A stretch of 64,000 bases of DNA. It comes from Flaviflexus salsibiostraticola (GTDB lineage Bacteria; Actinomycetota; Actinomycetes; Actinomycetales; Actinomycetaceae). Each line of letters starts with the position of its first letter. Position 1 is the first letter of the stretch. Location of the stretch: NCBI RefSeq assembly GCF_003952265.1, contig NZ_CP034438.1:248001-312000 (forward strand), written 5' to 3'. Shown piece by piece: positions 42,991 to 51,231 of this stretch. The notes under the pieces were generated by a model, which was given only the letters and a program-made list of their open reading frames with translations, did no database searches and had not been told where the DNA came from. The translations under genes and the position numbers were made by a program.

Positions 42991-44058
42991 TCACTCCTTC
43001 GGGTGACCGAAGACAATCTCATCCCAGGACGGCATGGCGGGCCGATCGCCGGGACGCCGCCGGCGTCTCTTGTCTTTGGCAGGCTCAGCGATCAGAGCGT
43101 CATCGTTCTCGCCTGAGTCCGGCTCACTGCTCGTGTCATCTGCGCCGGTGAGCCGAGGGCGCTGCTCCTTCGTCTCAGCCTCGTCAGGGGCATCATCGGG
43201 CGAGGGCACCTCGGGGCGGGGCGCCAGCTCGTCGGCGGCCGTCTCCTCGCGGGACGAGCGGTCGGGGCGCGGCGGCAGGGACAGCACGGTCGCGTCCGTG
43301 GCCTCGTCGGGTCGCGATGCGGGGGGATGAGCGGCGGGCGGATAACTCTCATCGTCGTCGAGCACCATCGGCTGCTTGGTTCCCCGGCGGGCCGAGAGCG
43401 TGTCGAGCATCGAGACGATCTCGGAGTCCTTCTCGTCCTCCTGGGGCTCCTCGGCGGCGCGTGCTGTCGAGGCAAGCGGCCGCCAGGGCGAATCCTTGAC
43501 CGGGATCTCCGTCTCAGAGAGCCACCTCGCCTCATCATTGATCGCTGTCAGTGAGCTCGTGTCCTGGTTGATCGTCCAGCTCGCAGTGGTCTCCCGCCCC
43601 GCGACCGTGTACGTGGCCGTGAGGGTCCATGGCCGACCGACCTGCCTCACCGCCGTCCATGCAATGTCCTCGGGGTTGACATCGCGCGACCTGAGCCGGG
43701 ACGTGACGAGCTCGTCGACCGTGAGGGAGCCGATCTCGTGGCCGATGCGAAACGAGCGTGCCTGGTTCGCCGTGTATTCGCGCTCGGCGAGGATCGGATG
43801 TTCGTAGGGCGAGAGCTGCGAGGCCGGCATCGTCGTCATGTCGGACAGCTCCTCGAGCGAGCGGCCTGCCCGGAAGTGGGCCTGGATGTCCTTCGGCGAC
43901 ATGGGCCGAGGCTCCTCAGTCGGGCTCGGGACGCGGTCGCGCCGAAGGGCGGCGCGAAGCTCGTCGGTGATCGGCAGAGAATACCGATTGCCCTCTGAGT
44001 CATTCAGCGTCATGTGGCTTCCATCGGGCTGTATCCCGAGGAACTCGAGCTCGAGCAT
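42991..44058 (-). CDS. sepH: Cell-division regulator SepH (DUF3071)
   Basis: A 355-residue protein. Residues 1-190 match the DUF3071/SepH N-terminal domain (MLELEFLGIQPDGSHMTLND; MSPKDIQAHFRAGRSLEEL, a helix-turn-helix-like part; PWTLTATYTV). The remainder is acidic, Pro/Glu-rich and disordered, ending in RPAMPSWDEIVFGHP. SepH binds FtsZ and promotes Z-ring assembly in Streptomyces and Mycobacterium. ATG 44058 has AGGAGG upstream. It diverges from the DUF4193 gene, as is usual. Confidence 0.93.
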   Translation of the reverse strand: MLELEFLGIQPDGSHMTLNDSEGNRYSLPITDELRAALRRDRVPSPTEEPRPMSPKDIQAHFRAGRSLEELSDMTTMPASQLSPYEHPILAEREYTANQARSFRIGHEIGSLTVDELVTSRLRSRDVNPEDIAWTAVRQVGRPWTLTATYTVAGRETTASWTINQDTSSLTAINDEARWLSETEIPVKDSPWRPLASTARAAEEPQEDEKDSEIVSMLDTLSARRGTKQPMVLDDDESYPPAAHPPASRPDEATDATVLSLPPRPDRSSREETAADELAPRPEVPSPDDAPDEAETKEQRPRLTGADDTSSEPDSGENDDALIAEPAKDKRRRRRPGDRPAMPSWDEIVFGHPKE

Positions 44059-44155
44059 GTGAGTCCTCCTTGATGACATCTCCTCCAAGGGTGCCAGCTG
44101 GGGGGTGTAAAAGCCGACATCAGCCCCGGAGTGTTCACCATTGTATCGGGGCGGC

Positions 44156-44185
44156 TTGACGGGCGGCGGCGGAGAGTTGCATAAT
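44156..44185 (+). promoter_or_regulatory. Sigma70-type promoter for the DUF4193 gene
   Basis: TTGACG (44156-44161), 18-base spacer, CATAAT (44180-44185). The start near 44192 leaves a leader of about 60 bases before the ATG at 44254. It is the best -35/-10 pair in the window. Confidence 0.6.
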
Positions 44186-44253
44186 GCGCTGGATCGTGGC
44201 GACAGCACCTGCGCCGCGACACGTCTGGCGGCCTCTTTTTATGGAAGTAGATA

Positions 44254-44553
44254 ATGGCGACTGATTATGATGCACCTCGCAAGCGCGATGAAGATATCGA
44301 GGAGGATTCCCTCGAGGGTCTGAAGACGAGGCGGTCTGATCACCAGTCCGGTTCGGTCGACGTCGATGAGGCCGAAGCCGCGGATTCCTATGAGCTTCCC
44401 GGCGCCGACCTGTCGAACGTCGAGCTCACGGTGTCAGTCCTGCCCGCTCAGGCGGACGAGTTCACGTGCTCCGAATGCTTCCTCGTGCACCACCGCTCCC
44501 AGCTCGCCTACGAGAAGGACGGCATGCTCATCTGCTCGGAGTGCGCCTCGTAA
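44254..44553 (+). CDS. DUF4193 small zinc-ribbon protein
   Basis: A 99-residue acidic protein, with an N-terminal half rich in Asp/Glu and a C-terminal treble-clef-like zinc site (FTCSECFLVHHRSQL and LICSECAS). DUF4193 proteins are nearly universal in actinobacteria next to this gene block, and their role is unknown. GGAAG lies six bases before the ATG. Its 3' end overlaps the convergent DUF3093 gene by 26 bases. Confidence 0.92.
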   Translation: MATDYDAPRKRDEDIEEDSLEGLKTRRSDHQSGSVDVDEAEAADSYELPGADLSNVELTVSVLPAQADEFTCSECFLVHHRSQLAYEKDGMLICSECAS

Positions 44554-44995
44554 GCGAGTCGACCAGGCGGTCGGGATTCCGACTGCAGATCACCCAGGCC
44601 GCTATGGGATCCGTCTCATCGATATTCTCGACGATGACTCCTGACTTCACCCACGGGGAGAAGCAGACGAAGTCGCGCGTCGACGAGTCGATCCCGATCC
44701 TGTCGTGGAGCTCGGACGGCGAGAGCGTTCTCGCCGATCCGAGATGGGCGAGATCGATATGCGCGCGTCCGCACTGGAGCTCAACGCCCGTCGGTCCGTC
44801 ACCCGCATGCGTCACCCTCACGACGGGAGACAGCGCCCAGAGCGCGAGCGGGATGCCGATCCCCAGGACGACGATGGCGGCCAGGGTCGCGGGCAGCGAG
44901 AAGGCGAGTCCGAGCAGTCCGAGAGTGGCGCCGAATGCGCCGGCGCCGAGGAGAACCGTGGCCTTCGGCGTGAGCCGTTCTGAATAGTCCGTCAC
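44528..44995 (-). CDS. DUF3093 membrane protein
   Basis: A 155-residue protein with two membrane helices near the N-terminus (about 11-32 and 34-57), then a cytoplasmic domain (VELQCGRAHIDLAHLGSAR; DFVCFSPWVKSGVIVEN). It matches the actinobacterial DUF3093 family, normally found between dut and the DUF4193 gene. GTG 44995 is chosen because the family begins TDYSERL; no strong ribosome site is seen. The end overlaps DUF4193 tail to tail. Confidence 0.88.
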   Translation of the reverse strand: MTDYSERLTPKATVLLGAGAFGATLGLLGLAFSLPATLAAIVVLGIGIPLALWALSPVVRVTHAGDGPTGVELQCGRAHIDLAHLGSARTLSPSELHDRIGIDSSTRDFVCFSPWVKSGVIVENIDETDPIAAWVICSRNPDRLVDSLTRRTPSR

Positions 44996-45080
44996 GAGCC
45001 CAGCATCCCACCTTCGCGGCGCTCCAACAAACGATTCCCTTGGTAGGGTTGTATCGATCATCTTCGAAAGGCACGACACA

Positions 45081-45755
45081 GTGGCACTATTCTCGCGCAG
45101 GAGAAAGACCGATGCGGTCGATGAGGCGCAGGATTCCGTCGAGCGACCCGAGCCGGCGACCGACGGACCGTTCGACATTGCGGACGCGGAGAGCGTCGAG
45201 GGGATGCTCGATCTCGGGGTGCTCCACCTGCCGCGCGAGAGCGGAGTCCGTGTCCAGTTCACCATCAACAGGGCGACGCGGAGCGCAATCGGCGCGCTCG
45301 TCCAGATGGTCGGCTCCTCTGTCACGCTCACGGTGCTCGCGGCACCGAAGTCCGACACGCTGTGGCCGGACATGCGCGATGAGCTGGTCGAGTCGATCAC
45401 GAGCGGCGGGGGCACCGCGAGCTTCCGTGAGGGCCCATTCGGACCGGAGGTCGAGGCCCTCATTCCGAAGCCCGAGGTCAACGAGACCCGTCACGTGCGC
45501 CTCGTCGGTGTCGATGGGCCGCGCTGGATGCTGCGGGCAGAGATCGTCGGCCAGGCTGTGATGGATTCCGAGGCGCGCGAGGCCGTGTATGACTACCTGA
45601 GGAGAGTCGTCGTCGACCGCGGCAGCGACCCCCATCCGGTCCGCGACGTCATCGAGCTCACGATGCCCGAATCCGCTCAGATTCGGGTGGATGAGAAGCT
45701 CGGCAGGCCCGTCGTCCGCAGGCCCAATGGGCCGGAGCTGCCCGAGCTGCGGTGA
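45081..45755 (+). CDS. DUF3710 protein
   Basis: A 224-residue soluble protein, first of a tight four-gene set. After a basic start (ALFSRRRK) and an acidic linker it has a beta-rich domain (GVRVQFTINRATRSAIG; HVRLVGVDGPRWMLRAEIVG). DUF3710 is conserved in actinobacteria beside dut and an OB-fold gene. GTG 45081 is preceded by GAAAGG nine bases upstream. The stop overlaps the next GTG by four bases. Function unknown. Confidence 0.9.
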   Translation: MALFSRRRKTDAVDEAQDSVERPEPATDGPFDIADAESVEGMLDLGVLHLPRESGVRVQFTINRATRSAIGALVQMVGSSVTLTVLAAPKSDTLWPDMRDELVESITSGGGTASFREGPFGPEVEALIPKPEVNETRHVRLVGVDGPRWMLRAEIVGQAVMDSEAREAVYDYLRRVVVDRGSDPHPVRDVIELTMPESAQIRVDEKLGRPVVRRPNGPELPELR

Positions 45756-46012
45756 CAAGGGGAGAGGCCGAGTTCACCGGCCGCATCCACTCACTCACCC
45801 TCCCGGGGGCGGGGGCTCATCCCACTCTGCGAGTTCAGGTCGAGAACGAGAACGGCGGCGTCGAGCTCGTCTTCGTCGGCTACCGGTCTCTTCCCGGCTT
45901 CCAGATCGGGCGCACGATCACCGCACGGGGCCGCATGGCACCGGGCGCCCGCATGTACAACCCGTCCTATTGGCTGAAGGCAGAGACCCATGAGCGACCA
46001 GCAGTCCGATGA
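45752..46012 (+). CDS. OB-fold nucleic-acid-binding-like protein
   Basis: An 86-residue single-domain OB-fold protein (TGRIHSLTLPG, LRVQVENENGGVELVFVGYR, GRTITARGRMAP). Conserved in this position between DUF3710 and DUF3159. It overlaps the preceding gene as GTGA and the following gene by 23 bases. A nucleic-acid role is suggested only by the fold. Confidence 0.87.
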   Translation: MTRGEAEFTGRIHSLTLPGAGAHPTLRVQVENENGGVELVFVGYRSLPGFQIGRTITARGRMAPGARMYNPSYWLKAETHERPAVR

Positions 46013-46718
46013 TAGGCGGCTCGAAGAGCTTGCCGAGAAGAAGGGTCTCGGCGCCGTCGTTGCGGACGACTTCTCCGTGTGGCAGGCGGTCGGGGGAGTC
46101 CGCGGACTCACCGAGACAGTGCTGCCCTCCATCCTCTTCGTCATCGTCTTCACGGCGACCGGCGAGACCGTCGCGGCCGTCGCCGCGGCAGTGGGCGTCG
46201 TCGCACTCTCCCTCGTCGTCCGGATCATCCAGCGGATCGACCTGAGTCCCGCTCTCGGCGGGGCGCTCGGGGTTGCGATCTCCGCACTGTGGGCGTGGCG
46301 CAGTGGCGATGCGGCGAACTATTTCGCTATCGGGCTGTGGACCAACGGCGCCTATCTCACCGTCCTGCTTGCCTCGATCCTCGCCCGCTGGCCCCTCATC
46401 GGCGTCGCAGTCGCCCTGCTCAGGGGAGAGAACCAGTCCTGGCGGACGGATCCGGCTCAGCAGACGAGGCGCCGACGCTACTATGCGGCGACCTGGCTGT
46501 GGGTCGGCCTCTTCGGAGCCCGCCTCGCCGTCCAGCTGCCGCTCTACCTCGCAGAGGACCAGGTGGGCGCTCTCGGCGTCGCCCGCGTCATCATGGGCCC
46601 GTTCCTTTTCGCCCTCGTCGCCTGGTTCACGTGGATGCTGTGCCGCGAGCCGTCGACTCAGATCGTCATCGGTCACCACTCCGATGCCGAGGACAGCCCG
46701 GAGCCCGAGGAGCGCTGA
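45990..46718 (+). CDS. DUF3159 membrane protein
   Basis: A 242-residue protein with about six membrane helices in three pairs (about 43-85, 97-135 and 165-212) and a charged C-terminal tail. It belongs to the actinobacterial DUF3159 family, always found near the TrkA/CeoBC genes. Function unknown; transport or envelope function is possible. ATG overlaps the OB-fold gene, indicating coupling. A shared terminator follows. Confidence 0.9.
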   Translation: MSDQQSDDRRLEELAEKKGLGAVVADDFSVWQAVGGVRGLTETVLPSILFVIVFTATGETVAAVAAAVGVVALSLVVRIIQRIDLSPALGGALGVAISALWAWRSGDAANYFAIGLWTNGAYLTVLLASILARWPLIGVAVALLRGENQSWRTDPAQQTRRRRYYAATWLWVGLFGARLAVQLPLYLAEDQVGALGVARVIMGPFLFALVAWFTWMLCREPSTQIVIGHHSDAEDSPEPEER

Positions 46719-46719
46719 G

Positions 46720-46759
46720 CGTCGCCCACAGGTCAGCCTTTCGCCGGCTGTGGGTGACG
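46720..46759. terminator. Bidirectional terminator between DUF3159 and TrkA genes
   Basis: A 12-bp stem (46720-46731 with 46748-46759, one G:U) and 16-base loop lie exactly between convergent stops. Confidence 0.6.
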
Positions 46760-46762
46760 TGC

Positions 46763-47449
46763 TCAGGCGTCGCGGTCGAGTGAGCCAGCGCCCATGAGCT
46801 CGCTGATGAGGTCCAGGTCCCGCTCCGCCTCGTCGGACAGGATGATGAGTACCTGATCGCCTGTCTCGAGTGTGAGGTCGCGCTCTGCGTTGAGCGGTAT
46901 GCCGTCGCGGACGATGGCGGTGAGCACCGCTCCCGGCGGAAGGACGATCTCGCCGACAGTCATACCGACGACTGGCGCGGTCTCGGGCAGATGGGTCTGG
47001 AACATCGACGCGCCGGAGCGGTGGAATCTGGTCATGCGGACGAGGTCGCCCTCAGAGAGTGCCTCCTGGACGAGTGAGGTCATGATCCTCGGGGTCGAGA
47101 CTGGAACGTCGACGCCCCAGTTCTCGTCGAAGAGCCATTCATTGCGGGGGTTGTTGACGCGGGCGATGACGCGGGGAACCCCGTAGACGAGCTTCGACAG
47201 CATCGAGGTGACGAGGTTCGACTTATCGTCGCCGGTGGCGGCCACGACGATGTCGCAGTCATCGATTCCGGCCTCGAGCAGCGCATTCGGATCGCACGCA
47301 TCCGCCAGCTGCCACTCAACGTTGGGGACAGTGGCCACCCGCATCGCGGTCGGCTCCTTGTCGACGAGTGTGACGTCGTGGCTCATGCCCGACAGCTCGC
47401 GCGCGATCGACCGGCCGACCGAGCCGGCTCCTGCGATGAGGACCTTCAT
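46763..47449 (-). CDS. TrkA-type potassium channel regulatory subunit (CeoC-like)
   Basis: A 228-residue cytoplasmic protein with an RCK/TrkA-N Rossmann domain (MKVLIAGAGSVGRSIARELS, acidic strand end in VTLVDKEP) and a C-terminal TrkA-C domain (TVGEIVLPPGAVLTAIVRDG). It gates K+ uptake in response to NAD(H) or ATP. Its ATG overlaps the stop of the upstream TrkA gene (ATGA). The CeoB/CeoC pair is standard in this actinobacterial gene block. Confidence 0.93.
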   Translation of the reverse strand: MKVLIAGAGSVGRSIARELSGMSHDVTLVDKEPTAMRVATVPNVEWQLADACDPNALLEAGIDDCDIVVAATGDDKSNLVTSMLSKLVYGVPRVIARVNNPRNEWLFDENWGVDVPVSTPRIMTSLVQEALSEGDLVRMTRFHRSGASMFQTHLPETAPVVGMTVGEIVLPPGAVLTAIVRDGIPLNAERDLTLETGDQVLIILSDEAERDLDLISELMGAGSLDRDA

Positions 47450-48114
47450 TCGCTCTGCTCCTTCGGACCCTCGGCGAGTACGGACTCGATGCGGTTGATG
47501 CTGTCGGGGGATGCAACGACCCGGACCTGATCGCCCTTCTGGATGACGGTGGTGTCGCGGGGGATCACGCCCTCTCCACCACGTACGAGGAACGCGACGC
47601 GGAGCGGCAGATGGTCTTCGAGTTCGGCGACCGAGCGACCGAGCCAGGGCAGACCCACCTGGACGGAGTAGACGCTGAGATTGGCGGCCGAGCTGCGCAT
47701 CTCGACCTGCGCGGGAAGGGGGATGAGGCGGCGGAGCACCTGGTCGGTCGTCCACGAGACAGTCGGAACCGTGGGCACGCCGAAGCGCTCGTAGATCGCC
47801 GCTCGCGGGGGATCGTAGATGCGGGCGACGACGTTGGAGACACCGAAGGTCTCGCGGACAACCCGGGCTGCGATGATGTTCGAGTTGTCGCCGGACGAGA
47901 CCGCCGCGAAGCCCGCGGCCTGCTCGATCCCAGCCTGCTCGAGGGCCTCCCGATCGAAGCCGACGCCGGTGACCTGCTGTCCGTCGAACGTGTCGGGCAG
48001 GCGAGAGAACGCGGCGGGATTCTGATCGATGATGGCAACGGAATGGCCGCGATCAGACAGTTCTGCGGCGAGCGAGGCACCGACTCGCCCGCACCCCATA
48101 ATGACGTAGTGCAC
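47446..48114 (-). CDS. TrkA-type potassium channel regulatory subunit (CeoB-like)
   Basis: A 222-residue paralogue of the following gene, with a TrkA-N domain (HYVIMGCGRVGASLAAELSD; VAIIDQNPAAF) and a TrkA-C domain (LGRSVAELEDHLPLRVAFLV). First gene of the ceoBC pair. GTG 48114 has no ribosome site but TAGCGT eight bases upstream. The divergent permease starts 50 bases away. Confidence 0.92.
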   Translation of the reverse strand: MHYVIMGCGRVGASLAAELSDRGHSVAIIDQNPAAFSRLPDTFDGQQVTGVGFDREALEQAGIEQAAGFAAVSSGDNSNIIAARVVRETFGVSNVVARIYDPPRAAIYERFGVPTVPTVSWTTDQVLRRLIPLPAQVEMRSSAANLSVYSVQVGLPWLGRSVAELEDHLPLRVAFLVRGGEGVIPRDTTVIQKGDQVRVVASPDSINRIESVLAEGPKEQSE

Positions 48115-48122
48115 GGTAAGTC

Positions 48123-48154
48123 ACGCTACCCGAAACGGCGACGTGGCGTAGCCT
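48123..48154. promoter_or_regulatory. Back-to-back -10 elements of the divergent TrkA and permease genes
   Basis: TAGCGT on the minus strand (48123-48128) is eight bases before the TrkA GTG, and TAGCCT on the plus strand (48149-48154) is nine bases before the permease ATG. Both promoters must fit in a 49-base gap, so their upstream parts overlap. Confidence 0.4.
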
Positions 48155-48163
48155 GAATCCATC

Positions 48164-49945
48164 ATGACCGCGACCAGTCGAAGCCTGAGGCTCGCAGGCG
48201 CAGCAGGCCTCGCGCTGCTCGTCCTCCTCCACACCCCGCAGACCATCATCCAGGCGGGGGGTGGGGCGCGCCTCGACAGCCAATACGGCATGTCACTCGC
48301 CATTGGGGCGGCGGTGCTCGTCGCCGTGGGCCTCGGTTATCGGCTTCTGTCGCACCTCGTGCCGCGCACGGCCGACCATCAGCTCGTTGCCCGCTACATC
48401 TCCGAGCCCTTCTCGGCTGTCGCGGCCGCCGCCAAGCTCATCTCCTATGTCATCATCGTCGCCATCGCAGCCGGATTCGCCGTCAGCTCGCTCACGCCGC
48501 TCGTCGGCCCCTCGAGCGAGATCCTGCCGCTCATCCAGGCCGGCGCCGTCCTGCTCCTCGCTGTACCGACAATGCTCGGGCGCCACCCCGGCGCCCGGCT
48601 CATCATCGCCGCCCTCGTGCCGGCGGCGCTCGCCGTCGGCATCATCATCATCGGCGGGCTCGTCATCGAGTTGGCCGGCGGCCTGACGACGCCGCCGGAG
48701 ACGACGGTGGCCGAACGGACCCCCGGAATTCCTTGGCCGCTGGGGGAGGCCGTGCTCGGCGCACTGTTCCCGGCGGCCGTCCTCGGGCTGGCGACAGAAC
48801 GGTCGTTCGGCGAGCCGGGCGGCCGTAGGATCGCAACCCGTCGGCTCCTCACCGCGATCATCCCCGTCATCGCCGGCATTGCGGGCATCCTCTACCTCAG
48901 CCACGTCACCGCTCTTCCGCCGGCGACGAGGTCGCCCTCGGTCCTCGCGCTCGCCGAGGTGTTCTTCCCCCAGCTCGCGGTCGTCATCATCGGCCTGACC
49001 TTCAGCCTGGCGGGAATCGCGGTGGCTCTGGCCGCCTTCACGCAGGTATCCCAGCTCATGAGGCAGCTGGCGGCGGATGGCATCCTGCCGCGACACATTG
49101 CGGCGGCGGATGCGTATGGGTCACGCCGCGTCGTCGTCGCCGTCATCGCCATCGCCGCCGCCGGGGCCGTCTACCTCGCGAGCTCCCCGCTCGGCGGCTC
49201 GACCATGGTGGTGACGATCATGGCGGTGTCGATGGTGCTGACCATGGCGGCGCTCGTCGCCCGCGCGCGACGGATCCGGCAGCAGTCGACCGCCCTCGCT
49301 GAGCGCAGGGATGCGGCACGGTCGCGGACGGCGGGTCTCATCCTCGGGGCCGTGGGGGCCGCGATCCTCGCCCTGTCGGTCGCGGTCCAGCCCCACTTCA
49401 CACTCGTCGGAGCCGGCGCCCTTGCCATCCCCTCGATCGCCCTTCTCGTGCTGCGCCGAGGCATGGGACGGATCGGGGCGACCCTGGCCGCGCACGACCT
49501 GTCGGTCGGGCGGTCGCTCCCCACCCGGGTCCACGCCATCGTTCTCGTCGAGCGCCTCGACCGACCAACCCTCCAAGCCATCACCTTCGTCCGCGCCACC
49601 CGCCCGTCGACCATGGCGGGACTCGTGGTCGACGTCGACCCGGTGGCGACCGACAAGCTGACGAGTGACTGGATGGCGGCCGACCTGCCGGTCGAGTTGA
49701 CGATCCTCGGCACCCCTCGCGGGGCGGCCCGCCGGCCCGTCATCGAGCACGTCCGAAGCCTGCGACGGTCCTCCCCGCGCGATATCGTCGTCATCTACGC
49801 TCCACGGGTGGTGTCGTCGTCTGCCATCTGGCAGCGATTCTTCGTCAGCCACTCGACCCCGGCACTTCTGTCGGAGCTCAAACTCGAACCCGGCGTCATC
49901 GTCGCCGAGGTCCCCTACCAGATCGAGGACATCGAAGAACTGTGA
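48164..49945 (+). CDS. APC-superfamily permease
   Basis: A 593-residue protein with about 12 hydrophobic helices up to residue 435 and a soluble C-terminal domain of about 150 residues (RVHAIVLVERLDRPTLQAI; VIEHVRSLRRSSPRDIVVIYA). This matches the amino-acid/polyamine/cation-type permease found beside CeoBC in actinobacteria (Rv2690c type). The association with TrkA regulators suggests K+ or amino-acid transport, but the substrate is not known. The stop overlaps the methyltransferase start (GTGA). Confidence 0.87.
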   Translation: MTATSRSLRLAGAAGLALLVLLHTPQTIIQAGGGARLDSQYGMSLAIGAAVLVAVGLGYRLLSHLVPRTADHQLVARYISEPFSAVAAAAKLISYVIIVAIAAGFAVSSLTPLVGPSSEILPLIQAGAVLLLAVPTMLGRHPGARLIIAALVPAALAVGIIIIGGLVIELAGGLTTPPETTVAERTPGIPWPLGEAVLGALFPAAVLGLATERSFGEPGGRRIATRRLLTAIIPVIAGIAGILYLSHVTALPPATRSPSVLALAEVFFPQLAVVIIGLTFSLAGIAVALAAFTQVSQLMRQLAADGILPRHIAAADAYGSRRVVVAVIAIAAAGAVYLASSPLGGSTMVVTIMAVSMVLTMAALVARARRIRQQSTALAERRDAARSRTAGLILGAVGAAILALSVAVQPHFTLVGAGALAIPSIALLVLRRGMGRIGATLAAHDLSVGRSLPTRVHAIVLVERLDRPTLQAITFVRATRPSTMAGLVVDVDPVATDKLTSDWMAADLPVELTILGTPRGAARRPVIEHVRSLRRSSPRDIVVIYAPRVVSSSAIWQRFFVSHSTPALLSELKLEPGVIVAEVPYQIEDIEEL

Positions 49946-51099
49946 GACTTCAAGCAGGAGGCCCCGTACACGGCGGCTACACAATCGCACGAGTCGACGG
50001 CCGGGTGATCCTCGTCGAGGGCGCCGCGCCGGGTGAGACCGTCGAGGTTGAGATCGACGAATCCGAGAAGCTGTGGAAGGGGATCGTCACCGAGGTCATC
50101 GAACCCTCACCCGACCGCGTTCCACACGTGTGGGACACGGCGGGTGGTGCCGAGCTCGGCTACCTCCGGCGCTCAGCGCAGCTCGCGTGGAAGACCGCCG
50201 TTCTTGAGGACGCGATCGGTCATCTCGGCGGCCCCCTCCAGGGCCACCTCAAGGACGCCGGCCTCAATGTCCGCGTGAGGGAGGTCGGGCCGGGGCTCGG
50301 CACGCGCACCCGCCTCGACGTCGATGTCGACGAGGAGGGCCGTCTCGCGATGCATGCGCGGGGGAGCGATGCTCTTGTCGCCATCGATCACATGCCGCTC
50401 GCGGCTCCCGCCATCAACGACATCCTTGGATCCCAGGATGACTGGGCCGGCACGTGGCGGCCGGGCGACCGGGTGCGGCTCGTCGCCCCCACCGGGCAGG
50501 GTCCCGTCGTCTCCGTCGGCAAGGACGTCTACAAGGCGCCCGGCCGGAAGATCGGTGCCCGCGTCGTCGAGCGTGCGGCCGGCTACTCGTGGGAGGTGAC
50601 CGCAACCGGGTTCTGGCAGACGCATGAGAAGGCACCCGTCACCCTGCTCGACGCCGTCCTCAAGGGTGTGCGCCTGCGCAAGAGCGACCGCGTCGCCGAG
50701 TTCTACGGCGGGTCGGGGCTTTTCACGCTCCCGCTCACCGACCAGGCCCGGGCCGTCCGCATGTGGGAGGGCACGGCCGCCTCGGTGCGGGATGCGGAGC
50801 GCAATGCTCCCAAGGCCGAGATCACGCGAGCGTCGATTACGCCGAGCCTGCTCGCCAGCGGCTCGGAGGGGGCCGATGTCGTCATCGCCGACCCGTCGCG
50901 GGCCGGGCTCGGGATCAAGGGGGCGACGGCGCTCGCCCAATCGAATGCGCAGGCGATCGCCCTCGTCTCGTGCGACCCGGCGGCGATGGCGCGGGACGTG
51001 CGCGCCATGATCGAGAATGGGCGCTCTGTCATGTCGCTCGCAGCATTCGATCTCTTCCCGCACACGATCCATATGGAAGTCGTGACCATCCTCAGCTGA
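49942..51099 (+). CDS. TrmA/RumA-type RNA methyltransferase lacking the iron-sulfur site
   Basis: A 385-residue SAM-dependent RNA 5-methyluridine methyltransferase. An N-terminal TRAM-like domain (HGGYTIARVDGRVILVEGA) precedes the Rossmann domain (VAEFYGGSGLFTLPL) and the catalytic cysteine in ALVSCDPAAMARDV. The four-cysteine Fe-S motif found in E. coli RumA is missing: the aligned region reads WDTAGGAELGYL, and the only cysteine in the protein is the catalytic one. GTG overlaps the permease stop. Target base unknown. Confidence 0.88.
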   Translation: MRLQAGGPVHGGYTIARVDGRVILVEGAAPGETVEVEIDESEKLWKGIVTEVIEPSPDRVPHVWDTAGGAELGYLRRSAQLAWKTAVLEDAIGHLGGPLQGHLKDAGLNVRVREVGPGLGTRTRLDVDVDEEGRLAMHARGSDALVAIDHMPLAAPAINDILGSQDDWAGTWRPGDRVRLVAPTGQGPVVSVGKDVYKAPGRKIGARVVERAAGYSWEVTATGFWQTHEKAPVTLLDAVLKGVRLRKSDRVAEFYGGSGLFTLPLTDQARAVRMWEGTAASVRDAERNAPKAEITRASITPSLLASGSEGADVVIADPSRAGLGIKGATALAQSNAQAIALVSCDPAAMARDVRAMIENGRSVMSLAAFDLFPHTIHMEVVTILS

Positions 51100-51231
51100 T
51101 ATCGACACTCTCCCTCGACCATCCACATAGAATGTCTGTGGGCGCGGCCGGTTGAACGAGTTGCGCCGGTACGATATCTTGAAATCGAGATATTCGCGGT
51201 CCTCGGGCCGAAGTGAATTGAGGAGTGAAAC

